This document shows positions 11,706-23,627 of a stretch of 64,000 nt of DNA, piece after piece; the first letter of the stretch is position 1, and every line of letters begins with the position of its first letter. The translations under genes were made by a program, and so were the position numbers. The notes under the pieces are model-generated. The model was not told the origin of the DNA, did no database searches, and saw nothing but the letters and a program-made list of their open reading frames with translations. Source of the DNA: Perognathus longimembris pacificus (Eukaryota; Chordata; Mammalia; Rodentia; Heteromyidae); NCBI RefSeq assembly GCF_023159225.1, contig NC_063169.1:61653934-61717933 (forward strand). The letters run 5' to 3'.

Positions 11706-12014
11706 CTGATTTTATTCTTTATTCTTATTCTTATTAGCAAGTATTACTTGTACAAGGGGGAGGCTCATTGTGATATCTCCACAAACTATCCTAATCAACC
11801 TCACCCCTTCTATCTCTCCATCCACCCTCCTCCTTAAAAACCAATTTCAATAAGTTTTATTGTTCTGCTCTCATACGTGCAGACGTTTACATGGACCATC
11901 TTCATCCTCAGTCATGATTGCATTCCTTATAAAACGCGTATTGCAAACTTGCCACGTGAAGACTTTCTTAGAACTTCCACAGGGCCTTAAAAATGAGGTT
12001 TCAGAACCCATATG

Positions 12015-12106
12015 TCACAAAATTCACGCTTTAAAGCTTTAAAATGTATAATTCAGTGCCTTTCAGGGTTTTCACAATGTTGTGCAACCCTTATACGCCT
12101 TTTTAA
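12015..12106 (-). mobile_element. Old L1 3'-region fragment, antisense
   Basis: 'aaaatgtataattcagtgcc' and 'ttcacaatgttgtgcaaccc' match a recurrent antisense phrase of old mammalian L1 3' regions. Cut by the IDL-Geo insertions that follow. Confidence 0.6.
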
Positions 12107-12311
12107 TTTTTTAAATTTTTTTGCCAGTCCTGGGCCTTGGACTCAGGGCCTGAGCACTGTCCCTGGCTTCTTTTTGCTCAAGGCTAGCACTCTGCCACTT
12201 GAGTCACAGCGCCACTTCTGGCCATTTTCTGTATATGTGGTGCTGGGGAATCGAACCCAGGGCTTCAAGTATAGGAGGCAAGCGCTCTTGCCACTAGGCC
12301 ATATCCCCCGC
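12107..12311 (-). mobile_element. IDL-Geo SINE with 19-bp target duplication
   Basis: Antisense copy running from its T-rich (A-tail complement) end at left to 'ggccatatcccccgcc' at right. It is flanked by the exact direct repeat 'cccttatacgcctttttaa' at 12088-12106 and 12312-12330, the signature of L1-driven retroposition. The clean, long duplication suggests recent insertion. Confidence 0.93.
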
Positions 12312-12341
12312 CCCTTATACGCCTTTTTAAATATCACCGTA

Positions 12342-12556
12342 TTTTTTTTTTTTTTTTTTTTTGGCCAGTCCTGGGCCTTGGACTCAGGGCCTAAGCACTG
12401 TCCCTGGCTTCTTCCCGCTCAAGGCTAGCATACTCTGCCACTTGAGCCACAGCGCCGCTTCTGGCCGTTTTCTGTATATGTGGTGCTGGGGAATCGAACC
12501 TAGGGCCTCGTGTATCCAAGGCAGGCACTCTTGCCACTAGGCTATATCCCCAGCCC
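12342..12556 (-). mobile_element. IDL-Geo SINE, young subfamily
   Basis: Begins 30 bp after the previous copy in the same orientation. Carries the subfamily-specific bases 'cttcccgctcaaggctagc', 'gccgcttctggccg' and 'ctcgtgtatccaaggcaggc', shared with 24396 and 50219. Short flanking repeat 'gtatttt' at best. Confidence 0.92.
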
Positions 12557-13289
12557 ATGTATTTTGAATTCTATTTTGCACCTTTGTTTACTCCAGGGAT
12601 GAGGAAGCTTCTTTCCAGTCATTTGAATGTTTCTATAACATCATTGTTAGGCCATATGAAATTGTCATCACAGGCAGATGGCCTGGAGAAGTTGAAGAGA
12701 AGCCTTCGAGAAGCATCGAGTGGGTTTGTGTGTGTCTTACCACATACCGTGGGGCTAAACCAGTCCCAGCATACAGGGGGGTGCTCTGTGGTTTGTAAGG
12801 ATTTGTGCCATAGATGGATGATGATAGTTGTGCATGTTGGAGCTCTTTGGGTTAATGTCTCAAAAAGTGAAGCTTTTTTCTCTTGTTACTGTTCCTTTGA
12901 AAAATAAACATAAATAAAGAAAGCTCATTTGAAGGCGAGGGAGTTTTAGAAAGTATAATTCTGGAGAAGAAGTGCCTGTTTTACAGATTGAACCTGCCGG
13001 CTAATAAAAAATGTAACATGTGTTGAGGTTCAAACATCTAATTAGAGGAAGATGGGCTCCCAATTAGACTATATTAGATAATAATATAATAATAATAAAA
13101 CCCTCTTTCCTGCTTACAGGGGTAGCGTCTAGTAAGCTTTCCTTAGTGTAGCTGTGGAGGTTAGCCAGGCCATTTTCGGGGGAGGGGGACCCACACATAA
13201 GTGTGCAGTGAGATAAATCATATAAACTGGAGGCAAGTTCATTTGTCATGTCAGTCTGTTACAGTACGGCCACACTCCTGGCCTTAGCT

Positions 13290-13492
13290 CCCGTGCCAGC
13301 CTTCAGCCTCAGTTCCCAACCCCAGCCACCAACCCTAGCATCCAGCTGCAGCCACAGCTATAACTCACAGATTCCAACCCCAGCCCCAAGTCTCCAGCCC
13401 AGCCCCCAATCCCAGGCTCCTCCTACCAGCCTAGGGGCCCAGCCCGCTAGCCCAGTCAGTCCTTTACTTCAGCCCCCCCCCCAGGTCTAGTT
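13290..13492 (+). repeat. C-rich strand-asymmetric cryptic repeat
   Basis: About 200 bp dominated by C, with A next, in irregular units around CCCAGCC / CCAACCC, ending in a C9 run. It gives a Pro/Ser/Ala/Gln-rich frame with no domain. Confidence 0.75.
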
Positions 13493-13904
13493 GCTGGTGC
13501 CCTCTCCCCAGTGGATTCCCGGTCCCATCTGACAGCGAACCCTCCCAACCAGCAGATTGTGTTGTTGTTGAACACAGCAGTGCGTATCCTACAGTTGCAT
13601 GGAGCTGCAGAACAGCAGAGGGGAAAAAATAATTTGCAAGTGTTAGGGGCGCATGAAGGAAAAGAGTCAGCGTGGACTCCTGCTGCTCTCAGAAGAAAGT
13701 GTGGGTTCTGCTCACAGGGCAGCTTGCCTCCCTCTACAGATTTCCTGTAAATAAGATGCTCACCCTGGGTGCACACGCCATGCCCACCCCACCCCCTAGC
13801 CCCCGCCCCCCCACCCCGGCTCCTTTTGCCTCCTTCACACTCAGGAAGGAGAAACTATCATCCCACTAGCCCTCTGAGGTGTCTCTAAAGTGGCATACTA
13901 GTTC

Positions 13905-13950
13905 TGTGTGTGTGTAAGTGTGTGTGTGTGTGTGATAGAGAGAGAGAGAT
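13905..13950 (+). repeat. (TG)n-(AG)n compound microsatellite
   Basis: TG repeats interrupted by 'taagtg', then GATAGAGAGAGAGAGAT. Confidence 0.9.
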
Positions 13951-14574
13951 CTGTAAATGATGGTGGCCATTAGCAATGGGAACTATTCGGAAGAGACGGG
14001 GAGCATGAAGGGAGGAGACCATAGAAAGTGCTGTTCTGTCTCTGCCATTTCCCTTTTCCTTTTTGCCTGCACGGTAGCCAGTTAGAGGCATGGAGAGAAA
14101 TGAGAGGCTCTGCCTTATTTCCTGGGGTGCACTGCCTTGGGGCCCAGCAGGGCTGAGAATGAAGATGTCAGGGAGCTACCTGTCCACCCGCCCCCCTTTC
14201 CCTTCCCGGCGCTGCCCCACCTTTCCAGCGAGCCTCGGACCTCAGCTGCCTCAGCCTTGGTGCTCTTCACCTACTACCTACACCCCATGTCTGTGCCTCC
14301 CCCTCCCTGCTGACAAAGCCTCACCCACCCCTCCGTCATTCTGCACACCTCCTCTCTCCCTTACCTTTTCTAAGTGAGATCAGGAAAGGCAAGCCCTTCC
14401 TTCTGTGGCCTGTCAGTCACTGTCTCCTAGCCATAACACACTGCTCGAATGCCATTTCCTCTGCGGGACTTTCCTGGGTCCTCTAGCGGAAGTGATGTTT
14501 GTCCCTGGTACCGTCTTCATGACCTTCTCCTGTGCCACGTGTCCTTTCCTCGTGGGTGTTATTGTTGTTTTGTC

Positions 14575-14782
14575 TGCTGGTACTGGGACTTGAACTCAGG
14601 GCCTCAAACGCTCGCTTGGCCTTTTCACTCATGGCTGGTACTCTACCACTTGAGCCACAAGTCTGCTTTCAGCTTTTAGCTGATTAATTGCAGACAAGAG
14701 TCTCACATACTTTTTTGTCTGGGCTGGCTTTGAACCTTTCTCCTCAGATCTGAGCTTCCGGGGAGCTACCAGTGTCCCGCTT
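14575..14782 (-). mobile_element. B1-dID-type dimeric SINE
   Basis: 'gtactgggacttgaactcag', 'tctaccacttgagccacaag', then the head side 'ctcagatctgagcttccggg'. Confidence 0.85.
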
Positions 14783-15886
14783 GTGTATTATTCTTTATGG
14801 AGTTGTCTCACCTCTTTTACCAAATTAAAAGCACAGGAAGTTGTATGGGAAGAACTTCCTGGGTCCTTCAGATCAGGTTCCCTGACCCCTTGTATCTCAT
14901 CAGGATAGTAACTGGATATCCAATTATAGAGACCACAGGGTGGCATGCAGCTAGACACTCAGCATGCAGAAGTTCTTAGGATCGAATTCTGCAGCACATG
15001 TGTGTGTTCTGTAGTGTCTAAGTTGCCACTAAGCTGCTCTTGGTCATACTGAAAGGAGAGAAAAGAAAGAGGAGGAAGTTTTGCAGCAGTAACACCTTAG
15101 GGCCGTTGAACATTTGAAACCTAAGTGACTTCAAGGTGGTCCTGAAGGACTGCCGTCTGTATCGAAAGCCTAAAGCGTGACAGACTAACACCAGGTTGCC
15201 TGTGCTTTTAATAATGCTGACTGCTGGCGGCAGTCTTGAGGCGTGTGTTAAGTGGCAGAGTCTGGGCACGGAGTCACTTTCTCTGCGCATTGGGACACGC
15301 TCTAGTGTAACACAGGCACACACGCTTCTCCCATCCAGATGTTGCCTGTGCAAATACTCCTGGCTCGTGCCAGCCAGAGGTTGTAAATGCCCACGGCTGA
15401 GGAGCAGTGAATTTCAAGGGGGTTTCCTAAAGCAATTCTGCCAAACGCTCCTCTCAAGAAATCGCCGCATTACCGAGGTGCACGTGTGTTTTCCTTTGTA
15501 AGAGAAAAGTAGAGGGATTGACCCGACACATTTAATGACTGCGTATCCAAATCACAGAAGAGATTATTAGTAATCTTGAACAGATGGTTTTTCGTGAATA
15601 ATGTCCTCAGAATTGATCCTCTGGAGGCCAGAGCATTTAATACCACTTTTTTACCCCGGAGTCCTAATTATTAGTATTACATTTTTTCTACAGGACTGTT
15701 CGAATCTTAAGTTGTGCTTAAAGTGAGGTTCTATGTTGAACAGAAACTTAATAAGGTATAAACACAACCCCTTTGCATTAGCGGTAGATGTCTGTCTAAG
15801 GTCTGTTTGCTCATAAGGAGAACTTCACAGGCAAGATGTTGCAAGCAGATGTTACTGTATTATGATGATGGTGGTGGTGATTGTTA

Positions 15887-16185
15887 TTGGCAGAAGTACT
15901 CAAGAATCAAGACCCTGTTCTTACTGGACAGGTGCTTTACCATTTAAGCAATGCCCCTATTGATCTTTTGCTTCAGTTGTGTGGTTTATGTTTTTTGGAC
16001 AGAGTCTTTTGATTTTGCTCAGGGCCAGCCCCAGAACACAGTCCTCTTCTTATCTATACCTCCCATGCTGCTGGGAGCACAGGTGTGTACTACCATGCCC
16101 GGCTTATTTTGAGATAGAGTCTTCCTAACTTTTTTGCCTAGGCTGATCTCAAACCACAAGCCATGAGCCACCACGCCCAACTTTC
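15887..16185 (-). mobile_element. B1 cluster, antisense
   Basis: A tRNA-like tail piece ('ggtgctttaccatttaagca') is followed by two consecutive B1 ends ('gtgtgtactaccatgcccgg' and 'ccatgagccaccacgcccaa'). Confidence 0.7.
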
Positions 16186-16519
16186 TAAGCAATTAAACTT
16201 GTAATCCGGTGATTGAATCATTCACTACATATTGATTGAGCACTGGATCTGTGCCCCCTGCGACCAAGAGAAGTGCCACGTTAATGTTTTTCCTACTCAT
16301 AAGAGCATACATGAAGCAGTCAGAGACAAGATGGATGGAACCCATCATTACTCAGTTATAGTCAGCCAGCGTAGACCGAGTCCTCCCTTCTAAGGGTGTA
16401 TCTAGAACTATTTGGAATAAAAGAATCCCCTTTGACCTTTTAGTCTTTGTAAAATTTCATGAAATTAATCTGAAGCATGAAATCCTTTTAAAATGCTCAG
16501 CTGCTTGAAAATTTACTTG

Positions 16520-16592
16520 ATCGTATTTCTGGAGACCAAGGATGGAACTCCTGACCTTTGAGTATACAAAGCACAGAGCCACACTCCTGGCC
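16520..16592 (-). mobile_element. ID-like SINE monomer
   Basis: 'ggatggaactcctgaccttt' to 'gcacagagccacactcctgg'. Confidence 0.55.
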
Positions 16593-17187
16593 CTGAGTTG
16601 TTGGAAATTTTATTTGCAGAGACCGTTATGGGAATATTTGCCAACGTCTGTGAAGGCTTTACTCTTGATAGATTTTTCTGCCAGAGTTTTCAGGTACATT
16701 CCAATCTCAATTTAGACACCGTTCCTGTTGTTACATGATCCTTTCCTGGCTCCAAGCTTGACTGAATGTTGGTACCTCTGACTTGCCATAACTTGTCACA
16801 AAGGTGATAAAGGTACGCATGCGTCTGACTTGAGGTATTTCAAGATGCTATGATGGATGGCTCTATTTGTTTGCAAACAAGAGGGATCATTTTGGCTGAG
16901 CAATTTGCAGTTCCTTCAAGAAATGATAGGGCACCCCGCCTTCCTCTTTCACATAAATCTTCATTCCTAGCTCACTTTCTTCTGGCAGTCATAGTAGGTA
17001 CCTAGATTTTGAAATATCAGTTTCTGCAGTACTTTTCAGTTCCACCTAAAGCATCTCTGAATGAAGAAAAGAAGTTGTCTTAAAGAGGATGCAACTTGAT
17101 ACAATGAAGCATTTAATGTTTCCTTTTTAAATTGACAGTATATACAAAAGCATTCCACTTCCCCAAAGGGAGAGTACTTTATTAAAA

Positions 17188-17420
17188 GCCATGCAGGAGG
17201 CAATGACCCAGGCCTGTAATTGTAGCTACTCAGGAGACTGAGACCTGGAGAATAAGAGGTTCAAAGCCAGCCTGGGCAGGAAAAGTCCATGATAACTCTG
17301 TTCCCAACTAGCCAGCAAAAACCTGGACTGGGGTTTAATTCTGGTGGTAGAGTGGCAGACATGAGCAGAAAAAACTGAGCGAGAACATGAGGCCCAGAGT
17401 TCAAGCCCTGGTGTTAAAAA
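17188..17420 (+). mobile_element. B1-dID-type dimeric SINE
   Basis: 'ggaggcaatgacccaggcct' to 'cagagttcaagccctggtgt', with the central 'aaaagtccatgataactctg'. Confidence 0.83.
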
Positions 17421-17479
17421 GTATGCAGGAAAGGCATTATAAGAAAAGTATTACTATTGAAGAAAACCAAAAGCAGTGC

Positions 17480-17680
17480 ATGTTTTTTTTCTTGGCAGTA
17501 TCTGGAGTTTGAACTTGGCTTTGTGTATTCTAGGAAGGTGCATATTCCTTTATCCCTCTTTCCCTTTTTTTTTAATAAGGTCTCAAGATTTCTGTCTGGG
17601 ACCTTTTTTGTTTTCCTCCAGCCTCCTACCTAAGCTTCCCATGTAGCTATGATTACAGGCATGTACCACCACTGTAGGCC
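17480..17680 (-). mobile_element. B1 with tRNA-like tail, antisense
   Basis: 'ggcagtatctggagtttgaa' tail side and 'gattacaggcatgtaccacc' head side. Confidence 0.7.
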
Positions 17681-17684
17681 TGCT

Positions 17685-17862
17685 TTTGTTTTTGCTGGTA
17701 GTAGGGCACAACTAGGTCCTTGCACTCTCGCTTGTTTTTTTCACTCAAAGCTGAAGCACTACAACTTGATTTCTCTGCCTGGGCTGGCTTTTGAACTGTG
17801 ATTCTCAGATCTCAGGCTCCTGAGATACTAGGATTACAGGTGTCGGTCCTCAGTGCCCAGCT
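17685..17862 (-). mobile_element. B1-dID-type dimeric SINE, shortened
   Basis: 'ggtagtagggcacaactagg' to 'ctaggattacaggtgtcggt'. The middle linker is deleted. Confidence 0.75.
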
Positions 17863-17875
17863 CAGGCTTATTTTT

Positions 17876-18088
17876 TTGTTTGTTTGTTTGTTTTTTGTTT
17901 GCCAGCCATGGGGCTGAACTCAGGGCCTGAGCACTGTCCCTGGCTTCTTTTTGCTCAAGGCTAGCACTCTACCACTTGAGCCACAGCACCACTTCCGGCT
18001 TTTTTTGTTTATGTGGTGCTGAGGAATGGAACACAGGGCTTCATGCATGCTAGGCAAGCACTCTTAACCGCTAAGCCACATTCCAGCC
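17876..18088 (-). mobile_element. IDL-Geo SINE, older subfamily
   Basis: 'gccagccatggggctgaact' to 'gctaagccacattccagccc'. Imperfect target duplication 'ctcaggcttattttt' / 'ctcagacttaattttt' at 17861 and 18089. Variant bases (cgcatgcatgctaggc-type ID arm) mark an older copy. Confidence 0.88.
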
Positions 18089-18091
18089 CTC

Positions 18092-18215
18092 AGACTTAAT
18101 TTTTGAGATGGTACCTTGTTAACATCTTTTGTTTTCCTTGGCCCAGGCTGGCCTTGAACTGTGATCCTCCTGTCTGTACCTGGAATTACGAGTGTGAACT
18201 ACTGTGCCCAGCTAA
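18092..18215 (-). mobile_element. B1 monomer
   Basis: 'ttttgagatggtaccttgtt' to 'gtgtgaactactgtgcccag'. Confidence 0.75.
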
Positions 18216-18319
18216 AAGCAGCAATTTTAAGGAAAAAAACTCAGACTATCATAATATTACTAAGGTTCTAATGATGAGACTGTAAGGAACTATTTACTGT
18301 TTGGGAAATGGTCGGAACT

Positions 18320-18338
18320 GTGTGTGTGTGTGTGTATG
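18320..18338 (+). repeat. Short (TG)n run
   Basis: About nine TG units following 'cggaactg'. Confidence 0.85.
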
Positions 18339-18377
18339 TTGATTTCTTCCCGCCTTTAAAGTAAGTTTTGTGAGTAT

Positions 18378-18590
18378 GTGTTGTAGTCCTGGGGCTTGAA
18401 CTCAGGGACTAGGCGCTGTCTTTGTACTTGTTCTGCTCAAGGCTAGTACTCTACTACTTGAGCCACAGCTCCACTTTAGCTTTTCGGTGATTAATTGGAG
18501 ATGAAAGTCTCACAGATTACTTGTCCTAGGCTGGCTTCAAACTTCAACCTTCAGATCTCAGCCTCCTGAGTAGCTAGGATGATAAGCAAG
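18378..18590 (-). mobile_element. B1-dID-type dimeric SINE
   Basis: 'gtcctggggcttgaactcag' through 'tgattaattggagatgaaag' to 'cctcctgagtagctaggatg'. Confidence 0.88.
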
Positions 18591-18619
18591 TCTCAGGGAA
18601 GAATTTCATCTTCCTTTTT

Positions 18620-18859
18620 TTAATACCAGTACTGGGACTTTTTTAATGCTCCTACTAAGGGGTTCTCATTCTCATTTGGCTTTTTCACTCATGGTTGGTG
18701 CTCTACCACTTGAACAACCCCTCTAGTTAAGCTTTTGGCGGGTTCATTAGGGATAAGAGTCTTTCATATTTGTTTGCTCTTGTTGGCTTTGAACCAAGAC
18801 CCTCAGATCTCAGCCTCTGGAGCAGCTAGGATACAGGTATGAGCCACACATGCCAGGCA
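18620..18859 (-). mobile_element. B1-dID-type dimeric SINE
   Basis: 'taccagtactgggactttt' to 'ggtatgagccacacatgcca', second in a tandem antisense pair. Confidence 0.85.
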
Positions 18860-20189
18860 GAACTTCACTTTTCTGACCCTGGCTTAGCACAGGCTTTTCT
18901 CCTAAGGGCTCCCACCTTTGCCACATGTCTAGGGGGAAAAAAGAGAAGACTGATAGGGGAAAATTAAAAGAAAATCATTCATTTTGGAGGACGTACAGGC
19001 GTCACACTGTTTTCCTGGGCCGTGAGTCAGAAGACACCGTTCAGGTTGCCCTTAGGGATTTGGTGTGGCTGCCATGTTGTGGGAGAGGGCAGATGGAGAA
19101 AGGTGAACCCCAGGGGCTCTGAGGACATGTTAGCATCTTCAGAAATAAAAGATGATGCAGCAGTCCACAGGATCAAGGTACCCCCCCCCCCAACACTCCT
19201 CAAACCTCTTAGCCAAGGGCCATTCATTAAACCTCTCAATTATCCATGGGACTCCCTTTAGCAAAAGGAAGCTTTTTGAAAGAAGGACCTAAGGGAGCTG
19301 CCCCCATTAATTAAAATAAGCCTTTTCTTCTTCCTGCAGCCAGAGAAGCTTTGTGTAATTGTAGTTTGGGAGGTGAAGGTGTGTTTACGCGTACACACCT
19401 AATCCCTTGGCCTAACTGCCCAAGCCAGTGTGGCCGGGCTGTGTCCTAAGGTGAGGAGGGCTCCCAGCAGCCTCTTGGGCATCCTTGGAAATGGCCACTA
19501 GGGCCATGACTCACTCATGACGCATGACTCACTGACAAACCCACGTAGAAGTGACATTCATTCAGACAGAGAGGAAACGGGTCCTTCCCTCCTTTCCCTG
19601 CAAATGCTTGTGTGCACAGGGGAGCTACACAACCTGAACTCCCGTGGTTTCTCTGCAACCTGGGCAGGGAGTGACTCCTTTGGGAGGAAGGACTGTTTCG
19701 ATTGTCCTTTGTGTCCTCCTCGGTAATCCCTACCACTTGTGCCCTCCCTCCCCTATGTGAGGTACTTTGAAGGCAGGAGGAGTAGGTTTATCATGAGCTG
19801 CAAAAGGAAACACTGGTAAGTTTTGCTCAACTGGTAGATTTTAAAAATAGCTCCTTGGAGTTGTGCAGTGCGGAATGCCATGTGTGAGATCCTGGGCGAC
19901 ATGTGTGCTTCGTGTTGCGAATCCCTTCACAAGTGTCACCTCATTAACTGCATGCCCCCCCCCCAACAGGTGGCAGGCCCCCCTCGCTGGCCCATCCACC
20001 ACCAGCTAGGGAGGACGTTGGCTTTATGTCTTGAGGCTGTTCTGTCTCGAGAGGGGCTGGACCTCCTCCAAGATACTCTGGGGACAGGGACTTGAAGAAT
20101 TAGCATGTGAGCTTCAGCACTTCTAGTTGTTGCCAGACAGAACCAGTTCGTTACTTAGTTGATTCATTAGTTAGGTGTTCACGGGGATG

Positions 20190-20315
20190 GAATTCAAGGC
20201 TCACACACACTGGTGGCAGGCACCTGTGCGCTAAGGTAAAGCCAATCATGGTCTCAGTGCCAGGCTCGACTGGAGAGGCTTAGTGACTGAGTACCAAGTT
20301 CAAGTCTGGGGTAGC
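20190..20315 (+). mobile_element. Decayed B1-type SINE
   Basis: 'cactggtggcaggcacctgt' head-like and 'taccaagttcaagtctgggg' tail-like phrases, with the middle lost. Confidence 0.45.
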
Positions 20316-20323
20316 ATCAGGGG

Positions 20324-20370
20324 AGGGGGGGTACCCAAGACAGGAGGGGGGGCAGGGGTGGGGGTGCTAG
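20324..20370 (+). repeat. G-rich tract with quadruplex potential
   Basis: Several runs of 4-7 G separated by short loops (agggggggta, ggagggggggca, ggggtgggggtg) in under 50 bp, on the transcribed-sense strand. Confidence 0.75.
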
Positions 20371-20734
20371 GAAGCTAAGAGCAGCCCATATTTGATGATC
20401 TCCTGTCCGTAGGTCTAGCAAGTAGAAGGCCCAGTCCCTAGGCTAAACATGGATGAGTGGGCCCCCTGTTCTGAGAGAAGATGAGGGCTCCTGTGCCTCT
20501 GTCAGAATAGGGCAAACCAGAACAGAGCACTGAGTACATGTGAGGGAGGCGGGGGGGGGGGCTGTGGAGTCCTAACTTCAAGGGCCATTAGGGGGGGTAC
20601 CGATGCTCTCCACTGCCCTGCCATCTCTGTCCTATGTCTTAGGCGAGATGACTCCATTTCTTAAGTCTTTTCATGGTAACAATGGAAGCAGTGACACTTC
20701 CTCCCTAACAAAGCTTTCCTAGAAGATAAAAGGT

Positions 20735-20790
20735 GATGTGTGTGTGTGCATGTGTGCACGTGCGCGCGTGCGTGCGTGCGTCAACGTGTG
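20735..20790 (+). repeat. Alternating purine-pyrimidine TG/CG tract
   Basis: A TG run passes into 'gcacgtgcgcgcgtgcgtgc', an alternating pattern with CpG content compatible with Z-DNA. Confidence 0.8.
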
Positions 20791-20869
20791 ATATTGCTCA
20801 CATTTCTATGATGAAACACCTGAGAACAATCCACTTATGAAGAGGAAAGGTTTCTTTTGTCCTGCACTT

Positions 20870-20882
20870 GGGGGGGGGGGGG
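20870..20882 (+). repeat. G13 homopolymer
   Basis: Thirteen consecutive G. Length may be affected by assembly or sequencing error. Confidence 0.9.
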
Positions 20883-21961
20883 CTTCAGTCTACGAATGAA
20901 TGACACTGCGGCTTAAGGACCTCTGAGAAGACAGGACACTCATCACAGAAGACTGTGGTGCTTGGGGTAGGTGAGCGGCTCATCTTGTGAACCAGGAAGC
21001 AAAGCCAGGCAGAAAGAGGAAGAGACCAGGTCCCATAATTCCCTTGGAGGACCTTTCTGCAGGGAGTTAAAGATCTCCCCTTAGACCCCACCTCCTAGAG
21101 CCTGCTCACCACCTAATGGAAATGGCGTCACCCAGAGAGGATGACTTATATAGGAGCGAGCCTTTCATCTTTGGGCCTGTGCAGGACACTTGCAAACTGG
21201 TCATGGCCTCAATATATACCTGGGGGTCCTGGCCCAGCAAGAAGGAAGTGGCCTTGGTGGGAATGTGATCGTAATGGGGTTGATAGGGTACACTTTCCAG
21301 GCAGTCCTAAAGGAGTCTGTGAGTGCTCTTCCTGTAATTATGTGGCGACACCTTGATGTAGATATCAATGAGTACATTAGTTTATTTTTTTAAAATTGCT
21401 TAATGTTTGATAATTATTTGAGAGGAGGTATTCCCCCCTTCCCTCCCAAGCAAACAGCCCCACAGACATCCACAGCCTCGCTTCTGTTTTCCCCTGGTGG
21501 TCTACTCAGGCCAAGCAGTGACAAATGGCCGTCCGTGTGGTCCCTGACACAACCCGGGACGCATGTGGCAGGAGATAAATATAGAGTTCCCATGGCTTCT
21601 GTCTTCCTTGACCGCGTTTCTCTTTCTTGTTTGTGCTTTACTGTTGTAACACTATCTCATGCTTCATGAATCAGGTTATACAGGTTAATGCATAGAGACT
21701 AAACTCAATTTATAAGTGTGCAGTGATTTCTTTCTACACGGAGAGCAATAGGTTTCGTGTACCATGAGATCCTCACTTTTCATTTTTGGTACTCTGTTAC
21801 CTTTCGTTCGTTTTTAAAAATAAATTGAACATGTATTTAGTAGATATTTAGCAGATTTCCTGCTAGGTCTTGACAGTGGTGATTGGCTGAGCAGGACCCT
21901 GAAGTCCCAGGAGACAGAGTGTCATTCCATCTAGTCACAGGAGCCCAAGGAAGAGAGTACT

Positions 21962-22135
21962 CACAAAGTTGACACCCTACCATTTGAGCCACCCCTTCAC
22001 TTCTGGCTTTTTGCTGGTCAACTGAAGATAAGAGTCTCTTGGACCTTTCTGCCTGGGCTGCCTTTGAAACTCGATTCTCAGATCTCCAGCCCATTGAGTA
22101 GCAGGGGTGCACGTGCGTGAGCCACTAGCACTCAG
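21962..22135 (-). mobile_element. B1-dID-type dimeric SINE, tail truncated
   Basis: Starts at 'cctaccatttgagccacccc' and runs to 'gcgtgagccactagcactca'. The 3' half of the tail arm is missing. Confidence 0.8.
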
Positions 22136-23627
22136 CCTAATGCTCTTACAGGTGTGTCAAATAGACACATCGACCTCCAGCCCCCCTGCATGAGTTTAAA
22201 GCCTTCTGTCATCTCTTTTTAAACACCGAATCTTCTGTGCTAAGCCTTCTCCTACCAGTTCTTGTCTGTGAAGCCATTCTCATGGGGCTCATTGCTCATC
22301 CCAGCTCTGTAACATTTTTGGAGAAATTTGAGGGATTTTTCTTACTGTTCTGTAAATAACTTGTTATAACGAATTGAAGAAATCTCTCCATTTACAAATA
22401 CCATTTTTTTCTCTTTAGTATTATAAGCATTTTGTTTTTTGTTGTGTTTTTTTTATAAGCATTTTGTTGTTAAGGGTAATTTTCTGGTGATAAAATTTTA
22501 GAGTATTGGAAGAGATTCTTTCAGAGTAACTGAAAATCTATAGGGCACAGCATTTCAAATTTATACTAGCATGCTAATGGATTCAGTTTTTATGGAAGAG
22601 GCAAGCACTTTCCTTGGATTGTCTTTTTGTTGAATTTTATAGGATGAATTCACAATCCAGTTGTTAGTGTGTTGAATTCGCATACATTGTTTTAGGTCTG
22701 GATAAGGACAGTGTGATGACTTGAAAGTGGTATTATATCACTCTTGGGGTGAAGTCTTTTAAAGCAAACATCTGGTTGTTTTAAATTCTTTACTGTCTTG
22801 ATTCTCTGACAACTCAATCACTTTGCAGATGGACATGTGACATTTAGGGATGCAGCCAGGTCTCCTGTCCTGTTTTCCAGGCAGCTCAGTCATTGGATTT
22901 TGGTCTCACCAGGTTTCTGTGTCCTGCCCCAGCTGTTAGGAAAGGATGCTCCATCTGTATTCTGCCCTTAGCCTTCTTTCAGAATGTGTTTCCTGTCTGT
23001 TGTCCTCTGAGGTTTTTGTTTTGTTTGCTTTTCCCAAGGAAAAATGCTGTCGGCCAGAGTAAACTTGGCATGATGCTTGTACACATGCAAATTTTCTGTA
23101 CATGTAGTCCACACAATCTTATACGAAATAACCATTTTCTAATGACCACCTTGCTGGTATTTAGGAGATTGAAACCATTTCCAAGACATGCTATGAGAAA
23201 GGAGAATTTTGCAAGGCAATAAGGCAAGATTTCTGTGTGGTCAACTCTTAATTATGGTTTCAGAATCTATAATACTATCATACAAACTAAAATAAGATAC
23301 TATAGAGTGTATGTCTGATGTATGTGTGTGTGCGTGCAGACACGTATGTGCATGAGTGATTGACTCATTTTTAAATGGTAGATGCTCACAATGATCTACT
23401 TGTAGGAAAGAAATCAGTCATCCTATGACCAACTCAATTTAAAAATATTTACTGAAGATATTTTATGACGACTTCTATTTCCCAGTTCTGGTATGGACCT
23501 TAGCTGTGTGATCTTGTTTGTATGCAAATTTTAAACCAGATTTGACACATGAGCCTCTGTAAGGAGTAACGTATAATGCATGTAAAAGGAATTTTGTTTT
23601 GCTTTCTGATCATAAAAGTAGCATATA

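Noticed and set aside
11388..11837. 149-codon frame with PPFLPPF repeats
   Set aside because: Polypyrimidine tract joined to an antisense B1.
22893..23222. 109-codon open frame on +
   Set aside because: AT-rich unique intron sequence with no family resemblance and a counterpart frame on the opposite strand.
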